DNA from: M30B80 sp965656935 | GTDB taxonomy: Bacteria > Pseudomonadota > Alphaproteobacteria > Rhodobacterales > Rhodobacteraceae | Assembly: GCA_965656935.1 (NCBI GenBank) | Contig: CBFHMG010000002.1 | Span: 310,001-374,000 of the forward strand | Direction: 5' to 3' | Length of the DNA stretch: 64,000 bases | Part shown: in pieces, positions 44,400 through 52,973 of the stretch | How the letters are laid out: each line of letters begins with the position of its first letter | Numbering within the stretch: position 1 is the first letter of the stretch | Program-made: the position numbers and the translations under genes | Notes under the pieces: generated by a model | What the model was told of the DNA's origin: nothing | The model's database searches: none | Seen by the model: the letters and a program-made list of their open reading frames with translations, nothing else

Positions 44400-46070
44400 A
44401 TGATGCCCGATCTGCAGCGCGATACATCCCGACGGTTGTTATCTCTCTGGTTTCCGCGCCTTGGCGTGGACCGGATTCGTCGCCATGAGCAGCGGTTCTG
44501 GGATGCTTCGCTTGCCGTGGTCCGAGAGAGCGGGAATTTGCGCGTGCTCAGCTCGGTCAGCCCCGAGGCGCAGGCGAAAGGGTTGTTTCCAGGTCAGTCC
44601 CTACAAGATGCGCTGAGCCTGTGTTCCAGCCTGATCACACGCCTTGAAGACCCCACGAAGGAGGCGGGGTTCTTGACGGCATTGCGTAGATGGGCGGGAA
44701 AATTCTCGCCTTGGGTGTCAGAGCAGGGCCGCGCGGGGCTGATGATTGACCTGACGGGCTGCGCGCATCTGTTTGGCGGGGAAGAGGCGCTGTTGCAGAT
44801 TGTCGAGGCGGATTGTCTTGATCTTGGCCTTGAGGTGTCTTGCGGCATTGCAGATACGGCAGGCGCGGCTTGGGCCTTGGCGCGTTATGCAGGGCGGGAG
44901 ATGGCCGCAACGGGCCCGAATGGGGATGCCATTGATCAAGAGGCGCGCGCCACGCGCTCAAGGGCTGTTAAACGCCGCAATTGGGAAAGAGGGGGGGCTG
45001 CGCCCCGCATCGCCACGTCGCGGAATGTGGCACAGCAAATTTCACCCCCCGGACAGGTTCGGCATAGCATTGCAAAGCTGCCTGTTGCAGCGCTGAGGCT
45101 TGATGATGCAGCCAGCGCGGCCCTTGCGCGGCTTGGTTTGCGGCGGGTCGAGGACCTTTACGGTATGCCGCGCGCCGCCCTTGCGCGGCGCTTTGGCCAG
45201 CATCTGGTCAGGCGGTTGGATCAGGCCTTGGGGCTGGAGCCTGAGCCGATCTCGCCTGCACGCGCGCCTTTGCATTTTGCCGCTCGGCTGAGTTTCCCTG
45301 ACCCGATCGGTCTGGAAGATGACATTATGGCGGGGCTTGATCGGTTGCTGCCTGTGGTCTGTGACAAGCTGCGTGATAAAGGGCGCGGCGCGCGCGGGTT
45401 CCGGCTTGAGCTGCGCCGTGCAGATGGTGGGGTGCAACAGGTAGAGATCGGGCTTGCCCGCCCTGCTGATACGCCTGATCGGGTGCGCGCGCTTTTTGCG
45501 CTCAAGATCGGAGTGGTCGATCCTGGCTTTGGTATTGATCTGCTGCGCCTTGAGGCCTGCGAGAGCGAGCCTGTTCATGCGGTTCAACATCGGGGTGGAC
45601 AGGATGCTGCCGCAGAGCGGACCAAAAGCACCGAACTGGATGATCTGATTGGCCGCATTGGGGCGCGGGTCGGGCTTGAGGCAATCACCCGCCAACATCC
45701 TGCCGATTCCCATGTGCCTGAAAAAACATCCAAAACATTAGCGGCTGCATGGTCTGGCCCTGCCGATACGCCTTGGCCGCGCCCCTCCCGCCCGCGGCCT
45801 TTGATTTTGTTCCGCTCAGAACCTGTTTTGGCCGCCCCTGATCCAACGCCCCCCGCTACGTTCCGTTGGCGGGGGCGCGACTTCTGCACGCTATGCGCCA
45901 CAGGGCCAGAGAGGATCGCGCCGGAATGGTGGCTTGATGACCCCGAATGGCGCACGGGTGTGCGCGATTACTGGCGGGTGGATACAGATCGTGGATACCG
46001 GCTGTGGCTCTATTTCGCGCATGGAGGAATCACCTCAGGTGGCTGGTTCGCGCAGGGTGATTATGGCTGA
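44400..46070 (+). CDS. imuB: Y-family polymerase-like SOS mutagenesis protein ImuB
   Basis: This 556-residue ImuB (DnaE2-associated) protein has a Y-family palm/finger-like region (LLSLWFPRLGVDRIRR, LMIDLTGCAHLFGGEEAL, GIADTAGAAWALARY), a helix-hairpin-helix (LARLGLRRVEDLYGMP), a little-finger domain and an ImuB-type C-terminus (EWWLDDPEWRTGVRDYWRVD). Known ImuB is catalytically inactive and links ImuA and DnaE2 to the beta clamp during translesion synthesis. Here neither imuA (upstream) nor dnaE2 (downstream) is adjacent. It is headed by its own LexA box. ATG 44400 or 44403 could start translation. Confidence 0.92.
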   Translation: MMPDLQRDTSRRLLSLWFPRLGVDRIRRHEQRFWDASLAVVRESGNLRVLSSVSPEAQAKGLFPGQSLQDALSLCSSLITRLEDPTKEAGFLTALRRWAGKFSPWVSEQGRAGLMIDLTGCAHLFGGEEALLQIVEADCLDLGLEVSCGIADTAGAAWALARYAGREMAATGPNGDAIDQEARATRSRAVKRRNWERGGAAPRIATSRNVAQQISPPGQVRHSIAKLPVAALRLDDAASAALARLGLRRVEDLYGMPRAALARRFGQHLVRRLDQALGLEPEPISPARAPLHFAARLSFPDPIGLEDDIMAGLDRLLPVVCDKLRDKGRGARGFRLELRRADGGVQQVEIGLARPADTPDRVRALFALKIGVVDPGFGIDLLRLEACESEPVHAVQHRGGQDAAAERTKSTELDDLIGRIGARVGLEAITRQHPADSHVPEKTSKTLAAAWSGPADTPWPRPSRPRPLILFRSEPVLAAPDPTPPATFRWRGRDFCTLCATGPERIAPEWWLDDPEWRTGVRDYWRVDTDRGYRLWLYFAHGGITSGGWFAQGDYG

Positions 46071-46167
46071 GCTGCCATTTTTGTTGCAGAAAAACCCCAG
46101 CTATAATCGCCAGAATGGTGCAAATCAGACCCGTAAAAAGCCATTGTTTTTCCAAAGGATACAATAA
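46063..46167 (+). pseudogene. Possible remnant of a dnaE2 start
   Basis: An ATG (46063) overlaps the imuB stop by 8 nt and reads MAEL, then PFLLQKNPSYNRQ and soon stops. DnaE2 proteins commonly begin M-x-AEL and are encoded by a gene overlapping the imuB end. Only these first codons fit, so this may be a stump left by a deletion or mere chance. Confidence 0.25.
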
Positions 46168-46800
46168 CCGGTCAAATGCCGCGAAACTGTGGATTTATTA
46201 CGAAGAGGCTTGAAAACCTATCTAAAGTTTGGTCTACTTGCGTCAATAGTTTGATCTTCTGATCGAAAGGTCAAAGGGGTATGACCACGCATCGGCCGGA
46301 TTTTCGCGGCCAAGGCGAGACTGACGCGCCACTTATCGGCGCATTGAGGTCACCCGATCAGGCTATGCGGTGTGGGTGTTTGTCCGCTCTCTGGGCAGAC
46401 ATCAGGGGATAGGAACGTAAGTTGATTGTCTGTCGGTATCTTTCTGCGGGGGCGGTGATATCGAAACAGGCATCACCGAAAAGAGCGGTCTCAATCTGGT
46501 GAGACTGTCTTGCGAAAACCCTTTCTCCTGAGATTGTTGGCGGCATTCGTACAGAATGTAGAAGCGTCGCAATTATCCCCGATATCGCTGGAATAGGGTG
46601 CTTGGCCGTCGGCCTAGAGCGCTCAGACAGGACATTGGCGTTGGGTCCAATAGGGGCAGTCGCCAGAACAGTGTTGTCACGTCCCCGCTGGGAGAAGACG
46701 AGAGCCCTCGTCCCCCCGAAACGGCACGCGACAATACACAGAATACCTAGGTCTCTCGCTGCGAGGGGCCGCTCAATCGGGTCGTATACCGGGGGATAAC
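46071..46800. other. 730-bp stretch without a recognisable gene
   Basis: Between imuB and the RTX gene there is no open frame with family features, ribosome site or GC-skewed codon use on either strand. Short inverted repeats exist (GTCTCA at 46488-46493 with TGAGAC at 46500-46505) but none has the form of a tRNA, terminator or riboswitch. The last bases, GGGGGATAAC, form the ribosome site of the RTX gene. The position next to the missing dnaE2 suggests an insertion/deletion scar or a long regulatory leader. Confidence 0.6.
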
Positions 46801-48315
46801 ATGCTTGGACTTTTACTTTTGGGACCTCTGCTTTCGCTAGGTCTGGGTTTTTATTTTCTGGATGATGACGATGATGATGACAGTTCGTCGGATACAAATA
46901 CCCAGCCTCGGACAACGACATCAGGCGGGGGCGGAACCACTGGGCCTTTGATCCTTAACGGCAGCGAAGGCCCCCTCTTCCTCGGGGCGACAGCCAATAG
47001 TGTGACGGGCAGTAACCTGCTGGACGACGTCAATCTTGGCGGCGGCAATGACACGATGAATGGCGCTGGTGGCAACGATGTCATCGATGGAAACCAAGGC
47101 AATGACAGCGTCTCGGGTGGCGTTGGAAATGACCTGCTTCGCGGTGGCTGGGGCTTTGACAGCCTGTTTGGCGATGGCGGCGATGATACGCTTTTCGGCG
47201 GTCAGTTCTCTGACCTTCTGGAGGGCGGTTTTGGCAATGACCAACTCAATGGTGAAGACGGCCTAGATACGCTGGTCGGTGGCGCGGGCAATGATGTTCT
47301 GCGCGGCGGCACTGGGGGTGACACCCTGATGGGCGGCGAAGGCAATGACAGCATCTTTGGCAATGAAGACCGCGACAGCCTGATGGGCGGTGATGGCGTC
47401 GATACGATGGATGGTGGGTCTGGCAATGACACCATGTTTGGTGGCAATGACAATGACATCATGTTCGGTGGCACCGATAATGACAGCATCGATGGCGGGC
47501 TTGGAAACGACTCGATCTCTGGTGGTGCTGGTGCTGATACCGTTTCTGCGGGTTTTGGTGCCGACACGATCTTGGGTGATGCGGGCAATGACTCGATCGA
47601 TGCGGGCGATGGGGATGATACCATCGACGGCGGAGACGGTTCTGACACCATCAACGGTCAGGCGGGTAATGATACGATTGACGGTGATAACGGCCTTGAC
47701 GTGATCCTTGGTGGCGCTGGCAATGACGTAATTTCCGGAGATGCTGGCAATGACACAATTGATGGCGAAGACGGCGATGACACCTTGCGCGGTGGCATCG
47801 GCAACGACTCTGTCTCTGGTGGTGTCGGCAATGACTCGATCCTTGGCAATGATGGCGCGGATACGCTGATCGGCGGTGACGGGCTTGATACGCTCAGGGG
47901 TGGCGAAGGCCTCGACAGTATTGATGGCGGTGCGGGCAATGACTTCCTTGCAGGTGATGCAGGCAATGACACCCTGACAGGTGGTGCTGGTGCCGATACG
48001 CTTGTTGGTGGCGACGGAGAAGACCTGCTGAACGGCGATCAGAGCGATACACTCACTGGTGGCGCAGGCAATGATGACTTTGTGGTCACCGTTGCAGGCG
48101 GTGGTGCGGCAACCATCACCGATCTGGACCCAGCAGCCGAGACGGTAAACCTTGTGATTAGCCCTGCACCTGCTGCGGGCGCGGTGACCTTGGCCGACAA
48201 TGGAGCCAATGTTGAGGTTCGCGTGTCGGGCACTGTGGTTGCCATCCTGCAGGGCACGAACTCGGCAGCCGTGACAGCGGGCAATGCAGTCCTTGTCAAC
48301 GAAACGGCAATCTAG
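46801..48315 (+). CDS. Membrane-anchored RTX calcium-binding repeat protein
   Basis: This 504-residue protein has an N-terminal hydrophobic segment (LGLLLLGPLLSLGLGFYFL) capped by seven Asp residues and a Ser/Thr/Gly linker. An uninterrupted array of RTX nonapeptides fills residues about 80-429, and a short C-terminal beta domain (DFVVTVAGGGAATITDLD and later) follows. RTX repeats bind Ca2+ as a parallel beta-roll outside the cell, usually after type I secretion. The N-terminal anchor is unusual for a freely secreted RTX protein, and no type I exporter genes are near. GGGGGAT precedes ATG 46801. The exact role is unknown. Confidence 0.9.
   Translation: MLGLLLLGPLLSLGLGFYFLDDDDDDDSSSDTNTQPRTTTSGGGGTTGPLILNGSEGPLFLGATANSVTGSNLLDDVNLGGGNDTMNGAGGNDVIDGNQGNDSVSGGVGNDLLRGGWGFDSLFGDGGDDTLFGGQFSDLLEGGFGNDQLNGEDGLDTLVGGAGNDVLRGGTGGDTLMGGEGNDSIFGNEDRDSLMGGDGVDTMDGGSGNDTMFGGNDNDIMFGGTDNDSIDGGLGNDSISGGAGADTVSAGFGADTILGDAGNDSIDAGDGDDTIDGGDGSDTINGQAGNDTIDGDNGLDVILGGAGNDVISGDAGNDTIDGEDGDDTLRGGIGNDSVSGGVGNDSILGNDGADTLIGGDGLDTLRGGEGLDSIDGGAGNDFLAGDAGNDTLTGGAGADTLVGGDGEDLLNGDQSDTLTGGAGNDDFVVTVAGGGAATITDLDPAAETVNLVISPAPAAGAVTLADNGANVEVRVSGTVVAILQGTNSAAVTAGNAVLVNETAI
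47038..48087 (+). repeat. Tandem array of 39 RTX nonapeptide codon blocks
   Basis: The segment is 1050 bp, equal to 39 units of 9 codons with one unit a codon short (DQSDTLTG). Units follow GGxGNDxhxG-type sequence (for example GAGNDVLRG, DAGNDTIDG, GDGSDTING). No spacer domain interrupts it. At DNA level the repeat is diverged, so recombination within it is not obvious. Confidence 0.93.
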
Positions 48316-48323
48316 AGAAACAA

Positions 48324-48355
48324 AAGGCCGGAGGCATTCACATGCTTCCGGCCTT
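48324..48355. terminator. Terminator between the RTX gene and the aminotransferase gene
   Basis: AAGGCCGGAGGC (48324-48335) pairs with GCTTCCGGCCTT (48344-48355). On the minus strand it is followed by TTTTG-TTT, so it serves the D-amino-acid aminotransferase operon well and probably the RTX gene on the plus strand too. Confidence 0.85.
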
Positions 48356-48393
48356 CATTGATCGTTCGTCAAACTCGGGAAAGGCCGTGATCT

Positions 48394-49254
48394 TCAGATC
48401 GCGGCTTTTCTGCTTTCATCAAGATAGATTTCGCGCAGGCGGCTGGCCACAGGGCCAGGCGTGCCGCTGCCAATCGCATCGCCATCGATCTCGACCACGG
48501 GCATCACAAAGGTCGAGGCCGAGGTGATAAAGGCCTCATCGGCGGCTTTGACTTCGTCAATGGTAAAGGCGCGCTCTTCCACGACCATCTGCGCCTCACG
48601 CGCAAAGCGCAGGACAGCGGCGCGGGTGATGCCATGCAGGATCTCGTTGCCAAGATGGCGGGTGATGATTTTGCCATCCTTGATGATATAGGCGTTGTTC
48701 GAGGTGCCTTCCGTTACAAAGCCATCCTCGACCATCCAAGCATCATCCTTGCCCTCGGCCTTGGCCATCATCTTGCCCATGGAGGGATAGAGAAGCTGCA
48801 CCGTTTTGATATCGCGGCGGCCCCAACGTTGATCCTCGATCGAGATCACCTTGATGCCTGCTTTGGCAGCAGGGCTATCGGCCAATCCGGGTTTGGACTG
48901 GGTGAATAGCACGAGTGTTGGTTTGGTATCGGCAGGGGGATAGGCGAAATCACGGTCAGCGGCTGCGCCACGTGTGATCTGCAGATAGATCATCCCCTCA
49001 TCAATATCATTCAGGTTGACCAATTCACGGTGGATCTCAAGCAATTCATCCATCGTGCAGGGGGCGGCCATATCCAATTCGTTCAACGACCGCTCAAGCC
49101 GCGCTGCATGGCCCGCAAAATCAAGCAGCTTGCCGCCCAAAACGCTGGTCACCTCATAGACGCCATCAGCGAAGAGAAAGCCGCGATCAAAGATCGAAAC
49201 CGTGGCTTCGGTTTCAGGAAGATACTCGCCGTTGACATAAACGGTGCGGGTCAT
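48394..49254 (-). CDS. dat: D-amino-acid aminotransferase
   Basis: This 286-residue fold-type IV PLP enzyme has FDRGFLFADGVYEV, the PLP lysine in RRDIKTVQLL, EGTSNNAYI with the PLP-contact Glu, and a late STFVMPV. DRGF-LFADGVYE is typical of D-alanine/D-amino-acid transaminases. The start ATG 49254 lies 5 bp after the dgcA stop. As the last gene of the dgcN-dgcA operon it probably interconverts D-amino acids and D-glutamate. Confidence 0.9.
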   Translation of the reverse strand: MTRTVYVNGEYLPETEATVSIFDRGFLFADGVYEVTSVLGGKLLDFAGHAARLERSLNELDMAAPCTMDELLEIHRELVNLNDIDEGMIYLQITRGAAADRDFAYPPADTKPTLVLFTQSKPGLADSPAAKAGIKVISIEDQRWGRRDIKTVQLLYPSMGKMMAKAEGKDDAWMVEDGFVTEGTSNNAYIIKDGKIITRHLGNEILHGITRAAVLRFAREAQMVVEERAFTIDEVKAADEAFITSASTFVMPVVEIDGDAIGSGTPGPVASRLREIYLDESRKAAI

Positions 49255-49258
49255 GGAT

Positions 49259-50221
49259 TTATCCCCAAAGTTCGGGACGGGCCGGATGCACTCCGCTGCC
49301 GTCGAATTGCAATGCGTTTTCACGGTCTTCGGCCAGAAGAAGCGGTCCGTCAAGATCAGTGATTGCCACGCCTTGCGCAACCAGAAGCGCAGGTGCCATG
49401 GCAAGCGATGACCCGACCATGCAGCCGACCATCACCTGATAGCCTTGATCAAGCGCTGCTTGCCGCAATGCCAAGGCCTCGGACAGGCCGCCTGTTTTAT
49501 CGAGTTTGATATTCACCATGTCATATTTGCCTTTGAGATCAGGCAGGCTGGCGCGGTCATGGCAGCTTTCATCGGCGCATACGGGCAGGGGGCGGTCAAT
49601 CTCGGCCAGCATTCCATCCTGCCCCGCAGGCAAGGGTTGTTCGACCATCTCGACCCCAAGGCGCAAAAGATGCGGGGCCAGATCGGCATAGACCTCGGCT
49701 GTCCATCCTTCATTGGCATCAACGATGATGCGCGCTTGTGGTGCGCCTGCTCGCACGGCTTCAAGGCGGGGCATGTCGTCTGCGGTGCCGAGTTTGATTT
49801 TCAGCAAGGGTCGAAACGCGTGCTTTGCGGCTGAGGCCTGCATCTTCTCGGGCGTGTCCAGCGAAAGGGTGAAGGCCGTGATCTCGGGTCTTGGCGCGGG
49901 GAGGCCCGCAAGCCGCCAAACGGGCATACCTGTCGATTTGGCCTGCCAATCCCAAAGGGCGCAATCAACGGCATTTCGGGCGGCACCAGCGGGCAGGGCA
50001 TCTTGCAGGTCCTGCCTAGAAATCGTTGCAGGCAGCGCTTCGATCTCGGTGGTGACGCTTTCAAGGGTTTCGCCATATCTGGCATAGGGCACACATTCCC
50101 CCCAGCCCGTCACACCATCGCGGATGACCCGCACCGTAAGCACCTTGGCCTCCACCCGCGAGCCCCGCGAAATGGTGAAGGCTTCGGCAAGGCGGAACGT
50201 GTCAGGGGTGACAGAAATCAT
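49259..50221 (-). CDS. dgcA: N-acetyl-D-glutamate racemase / dipeptide epimerase-like enolase-superfamily enzyme
   Basis: This 320-residue muconate-lactonising subgroup enolase-superfamily protein has catalytic Lys in LLKIKLGTADD and metal ligands Asp/Glu in RIIVDANEGW, EMVEQPLPAGQ and CADESCHD. A second-Lys strand (YDMVNIKLDKTGGL) follows. The fold is that of L-Ala-D/L-Glu epimerases. Next to a DgcN gene it fits DgcA of the recently described D-glutamate catabolic pathway, racemising N-acetyl-D-glutamate. It overlaps dgcN by 4 nt. Confidence 0.88.
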   Translation of the reverse strand: MISVTPDTFRLAEAFTISRGSRVEAKVLTVRVIRDGVTGWGECVPYARYGETLESVTTEIEALPATISRQDLQDALPAGAARNAVDCALWDWQAKSTGMPVWRLAGLPAPRPEITAFTLSLDTPEKMQASAAKHAFRPLLKIKLGTADDMPRLEAVRAGAPQARIIVDANEGWTAEVYADLAPHLLRLGVEMVEQPLPAGQDGMLAEIDRPLPVCADESCHDRASLPDLKGKYDMVNIKLDKTGGLSEALALRQAALDQGYQVMVGCMVGSSLAMAPALLVAQGVAITDLDGPLLLAEDRENALQFDGSGVHPARPELWG

Positions 50222-51219
50222 AGGGTATCCAAGGCATCACACAGGCGTCCTGCACCCTGACGGAAAGGATCGGCGGTGGGAAGACCCATGCGCTTTTCAA
50301 CCGCTTCGAGATAGGAGAGCGCCTCATCCTCGCCCATAGCGGCGGTGTTGATGGAGATACCGGCCACCTCGCATTTTGGGTTAGCAACCCGCGCCAGTGG
50401 CAGGGCGGTGTCGCGTAGTGCTTCCAGTGTGGGCAAGGCATAGCCAGGCAGGCCGCGCATATGGGTGCGGGTGGGCTCATGGCTGAGGATCAGCGCATCG
50501 GGTTGGCCACCATGGACCAACGCCATTGTCACGCCCGAGTAAGACACGTGGAACAGGCTGCCCTGACCCTCGATCATATCCCAATGATCTGCGTCATTAT
50601 CGGGGGTCAGCCATTCAACGGCCCCTGCCATGAAATCTGCGATCACCGCATCCAACGGCACGCCGCTGCCCGTGATCAAAATGCCTGTCTGACCCGTGGC
50701 GCGGAAACTGGATTTCAAGCCGCGCTTCTTCATCTCGGCATCCATCGCGAGGGCGGTATACATTTTCCCAGCCGAGCAATCGGTGCCTACGGCAAGACAG
50801 CGCTTGCCGCTGCGCTTGATGCCATTGGCAATCGGGTATTGAACACTGGGCACCCGCACATCATGCAGCTGGCGCCCGCAGGCTTTTGCAACGGCAGCAA
50901 GGTCTTCTTCATCGCGGAGCAGGTTATGCAGGCCCGAGGCGATGTCGAACCCATCCTCCAGCGCGGCGATCAGCACCTTTTTCCAAGCCGCCGAGATAAC
51001 ACCCCCGCGATTGGCCACGCCGATCACCAGTGTTTTGGCACCAGCTGCCTTGGCAGCGGCCAAATCCATATCGGCGAGCTTTACATCCGCCTTGCAGCCT
51101 TCCATCCGAAATTGGCCAACGGCGTTATCAGGGCGCCAGTCACGGATGCCTTGCGCCACTTTCGCGGCCAATTGGTCAGGCGCGTCACCAAGGAACAGCA
51201 AATATGGCGTTTCAATCAT
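50218..51219 (-). CDS. dgcN: D-glutamate N-acetyltransferase (DUF1611 family)
   Basis: This 333-residue DUF1611-type protein has an N-terminal Rossmann-like domain and a P-loop-like segment (AVGTDCSAGKMYTALA). ATGQTGILITGSGVPLDAVIADF and the QGSLFHVSYSGVTMALVHG stretch are conserved in the family. Known DgcN acetylates D-glutamate as the first step of its breakdown. It leads the dgcN-dgcA-dat operon. Confidence 0.88.
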   Translation of the reverse strand: MIETPYLLFLGDAPDQLAAKVAQGIRDWRPDNAVGQFRMEGCKADVKLADMDLAAAKAAGAKTLVIGVANRGGVISAAWKKVLIAALEDGFDIASGLHNLLRDEEDLAAVAKACGRQLHDVRVPSVQYPIANGIKRSGKRCLAVGTDCSAGKMYTALAMDAEMKKRGLKSSFRATGQTGILITGSGVPLDAVIADFMAGAVEWLTPDNDADHWDMIEGQGSLFHVSYSGVTMALVHGGQPDALILSHEPTRTHMRGLPGYALPTLEALRDTALPLARVANPKCEVAGISINTAAMGEDEALSYLEAVEKRMGLPTADPFRQGAGRLCDALDTL

Positions 51220-51395
51220 CGGGGCTCTCCATGAGAAAAATGAGTCGCGCGCAGCTTAGCGCCATGTCTCAGGGAGAGTTTCGCGGAGTTGTGTTGGTTG
51301 TCGCTATTATGAGCAAGAATTTCCCAGCCATCCGATCCACCGCGCAAGATTTTTGCGCGATTCTTCAAAGGGCTGGGATAAGTCTGTAAGTGAGC

Positions 51396-51746
51396 CTATC
51401 CGCGCGGGAGATATGCCATGGCAAGGGGATCAGCTGTTTCGAAATCGACGGGCGCCGTATTGGAGGCGGCCGTGTTGCGCTTGTACTCATAGCGCATCAG
51501 GTCCCCCTCTTCCGAGGAGGCGACGATCAAAGCACGGTAAAGATGCCGTGGCCCTTCATAGATATCGACATGGCCGCGCATATGGGGCGTTTGCTCTGTA
51601 TCTACGGCAAAGCCATTCTCGGAAAATTCGAGAATCGGGAAAACATTGTCATCAATATGCACACGCAGCTTCGACTTGCGGCGCCGATCAAGTTTCTGGG
51701 CGGCGCGCAGGCCATCCATCACTTCTTTTGGTAAAAAATCCGTCAT
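51396..51746 (-). CDS. Unknown small protein, PilZ-like
   Basis: This 116-residue soluble protein has a charged N-terminus (DGLRAAQKLDRRRKSKLRVHID) and a beta-rich middle (FPILEFSENGFAVDTEQTPHMRGHVDIYEG) that recalls a PilZ barrel (Arg-rich start, then D/NxSxxG-like SENGF). The arginines are not in a clean RxxxR arrangement, so c-di-GMP binding is only a guess. It stands alone, in the same orientation as the dgcN operon but 176 bp upstream of it. Confidence 0.7.
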   Translation of the reverse strand: MTDFLPKEVMDGLRAAQKLDRRRKSKLRVHIDDNVFPILEFSENGFAVDTEQTPHMRGHVDIYEGPRHLYRALIVASSEEGDLMRYEYKRNTAASNTAPVDFETADPLAMAYLPRG

Positions 51747-51943
51747 GATGTCTCTGTACTCCCTAGGCCTTAAAATGGTGTTAGTTCCGGCGGCGTCAAC
51801 CGAAGCTTTCGCCGCAGTGCAGTAAAAATCCGCTCATGCGACGGCGGTTGTGCAGGTATGAACAGCTCCTCCCTGATCATGCGCATTTGCTGCAAGCGCC
51901 ATGCCGACTACATCACGAGGCAAGCAGAAAAGGAGAGACCCCG

Positions 51944-52933
51944 ATGGGTTTGTTGATCGACGGCAAATGGGAAGACCGGTGGTATGACACCAAATCGACT
52001 GGCGGCGCTTTCAAGCGCAGCGAAGCCCAGTTTCGCAATTGGGTGACCAGTGATGGCAGCGCGGGCCCCAGTGGTGATGCGGGTTTCAAGGCCGAATCGG
52101 GGCGCTATCACCTCTATGTGTCGCATGCCTGCCCTTGGGCCAATCGCACGATGATTTTTCGCGCGTTGAAAGGGCTGGAAGACCATATCTCGGTTTCCGT
52201 TGTTCACCCCGACATGCTTGGAGAGGGCTGGACCTTTGCCAGTGATTTTGAAGGGGCCACGGGCGATACCCTGTTCGGAACCGATTTCGCGCGCGATATC
52301 TACATAAAGGCGCAGCCCGATGTGACGACGCGGGTGACCGTGCCGATCCTATGGGACAAACAGCGCGAGACCATTGTCTCGAACGAAAGCTCCGAGATCA
52401 TCCGCATGTTCAACTCGGCCTTCAATGAGCTCACAGGTGATCAACAGGATTTCTACCCCGAAGCATTGCGCACCCAGATCGATGAGATCAACAAACGCGT
52501 CTATGACGAGATCAATAACGGCGTCTATAAATCGGGCTTTGCGACCACGCAAAAGGCCTATGACAATGCTGTTCATACCCTGTTCGAGGCTCTTGGTTGG
52601 GTGGAGGATATTCTATCCAAAAACCGTTACCTGACGGGTAATCAAGTGACCGAAGCAGATTGGCGTTTGCTTACCACCTTGGTGCGGTTTGACCCCGTCT
52701 ATCACCTGCATTTCAAATGCAATCGCAAGCGTATCATCGATTACCCCAATATCTGGGCCTATACGCGCGAATTGTATCAATGGCCTGGCGTGGCGGGGAC
52801 GATCCATTTCGATCATATCGTGCGGCATTATCATTACAGCCATGACACGATTAATCCCTATCGCATTCTGCCGATCAATCCTGAGATTGGCTGGCAGGCT
52901 CCTCATGGCCGTGAGGCATTGCAGGCGGGCTGA
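51944..52933 (+). CDS. Glutathionyl-hydroquinone reductase (YqjG/PcpF type GST)
   Basis: This 329-residue xi-class GST has the nucleophile Cys in HACPWANRTMI, the VPILWDKQRETIVSNESSEIIRMF glutathione-site region and LTTLVRFDPVYHLHFKCN in the C-terminal domain. These enzymes reduce glutathionyl-hydroquinones with glutathione. The start ATG 51944 follows AAGGAGAG; upstream in-frame codons are leader. Confidence 0.94.
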   Translation: MGLLIDGKWEDRWYDTKSTGGAFKRSEAQFRNWVTSDGSAGPSGDAGFKAESGRYHLYVSHACPWANRTMIFRALKGLEDHISVSVVHPDMLGEGWTFASDFEGATGDTLFGTDFARDIYIKAQPDVTTRVTVPILWDKQRETIVSNESSEIIRMFNSAFNELTGDQQDFYPEALRTQIDEINKRVYDEINNGVYKSGFATTQKAYDNAVHTLFEALGWVEDILSKNRYLTGNQVTEADWRLLTTLVRFDPVYHLHFKCNRKRIIDYPNIWAYTRELYQWPGVAGTIHFDHIVRHYHYSHDTINPYRILPINPEIGWQAPHGREALQAG

Positions 52934-52973
52934 AAATCCGATTGAACATCGGGCCTGAGGAGATGATGGCCCG

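Noticed and set aside
46483..46510. Hairpin GTCTCA/TGAGAC as terminator or attachment site
   Set aside because: Six-bp stem without a U-run and without a matching partner sequence nearby.
46358..46921. 187-codon minus-strand frame reaching into the RTX gene
   Set aside because: It overlaps the RTX start, has no ribosome site or recognised family, and its His/Pro-rich start looks non-coding; it cannot be used to fill the gene-poor stretch.
47038..48087. Repeat array considered as CRISPR or DNA satellite
   Set aside because: The periodicity is 27 bp in frame, encodes RTX nonapeptides, and has no spacer/repeat structure.
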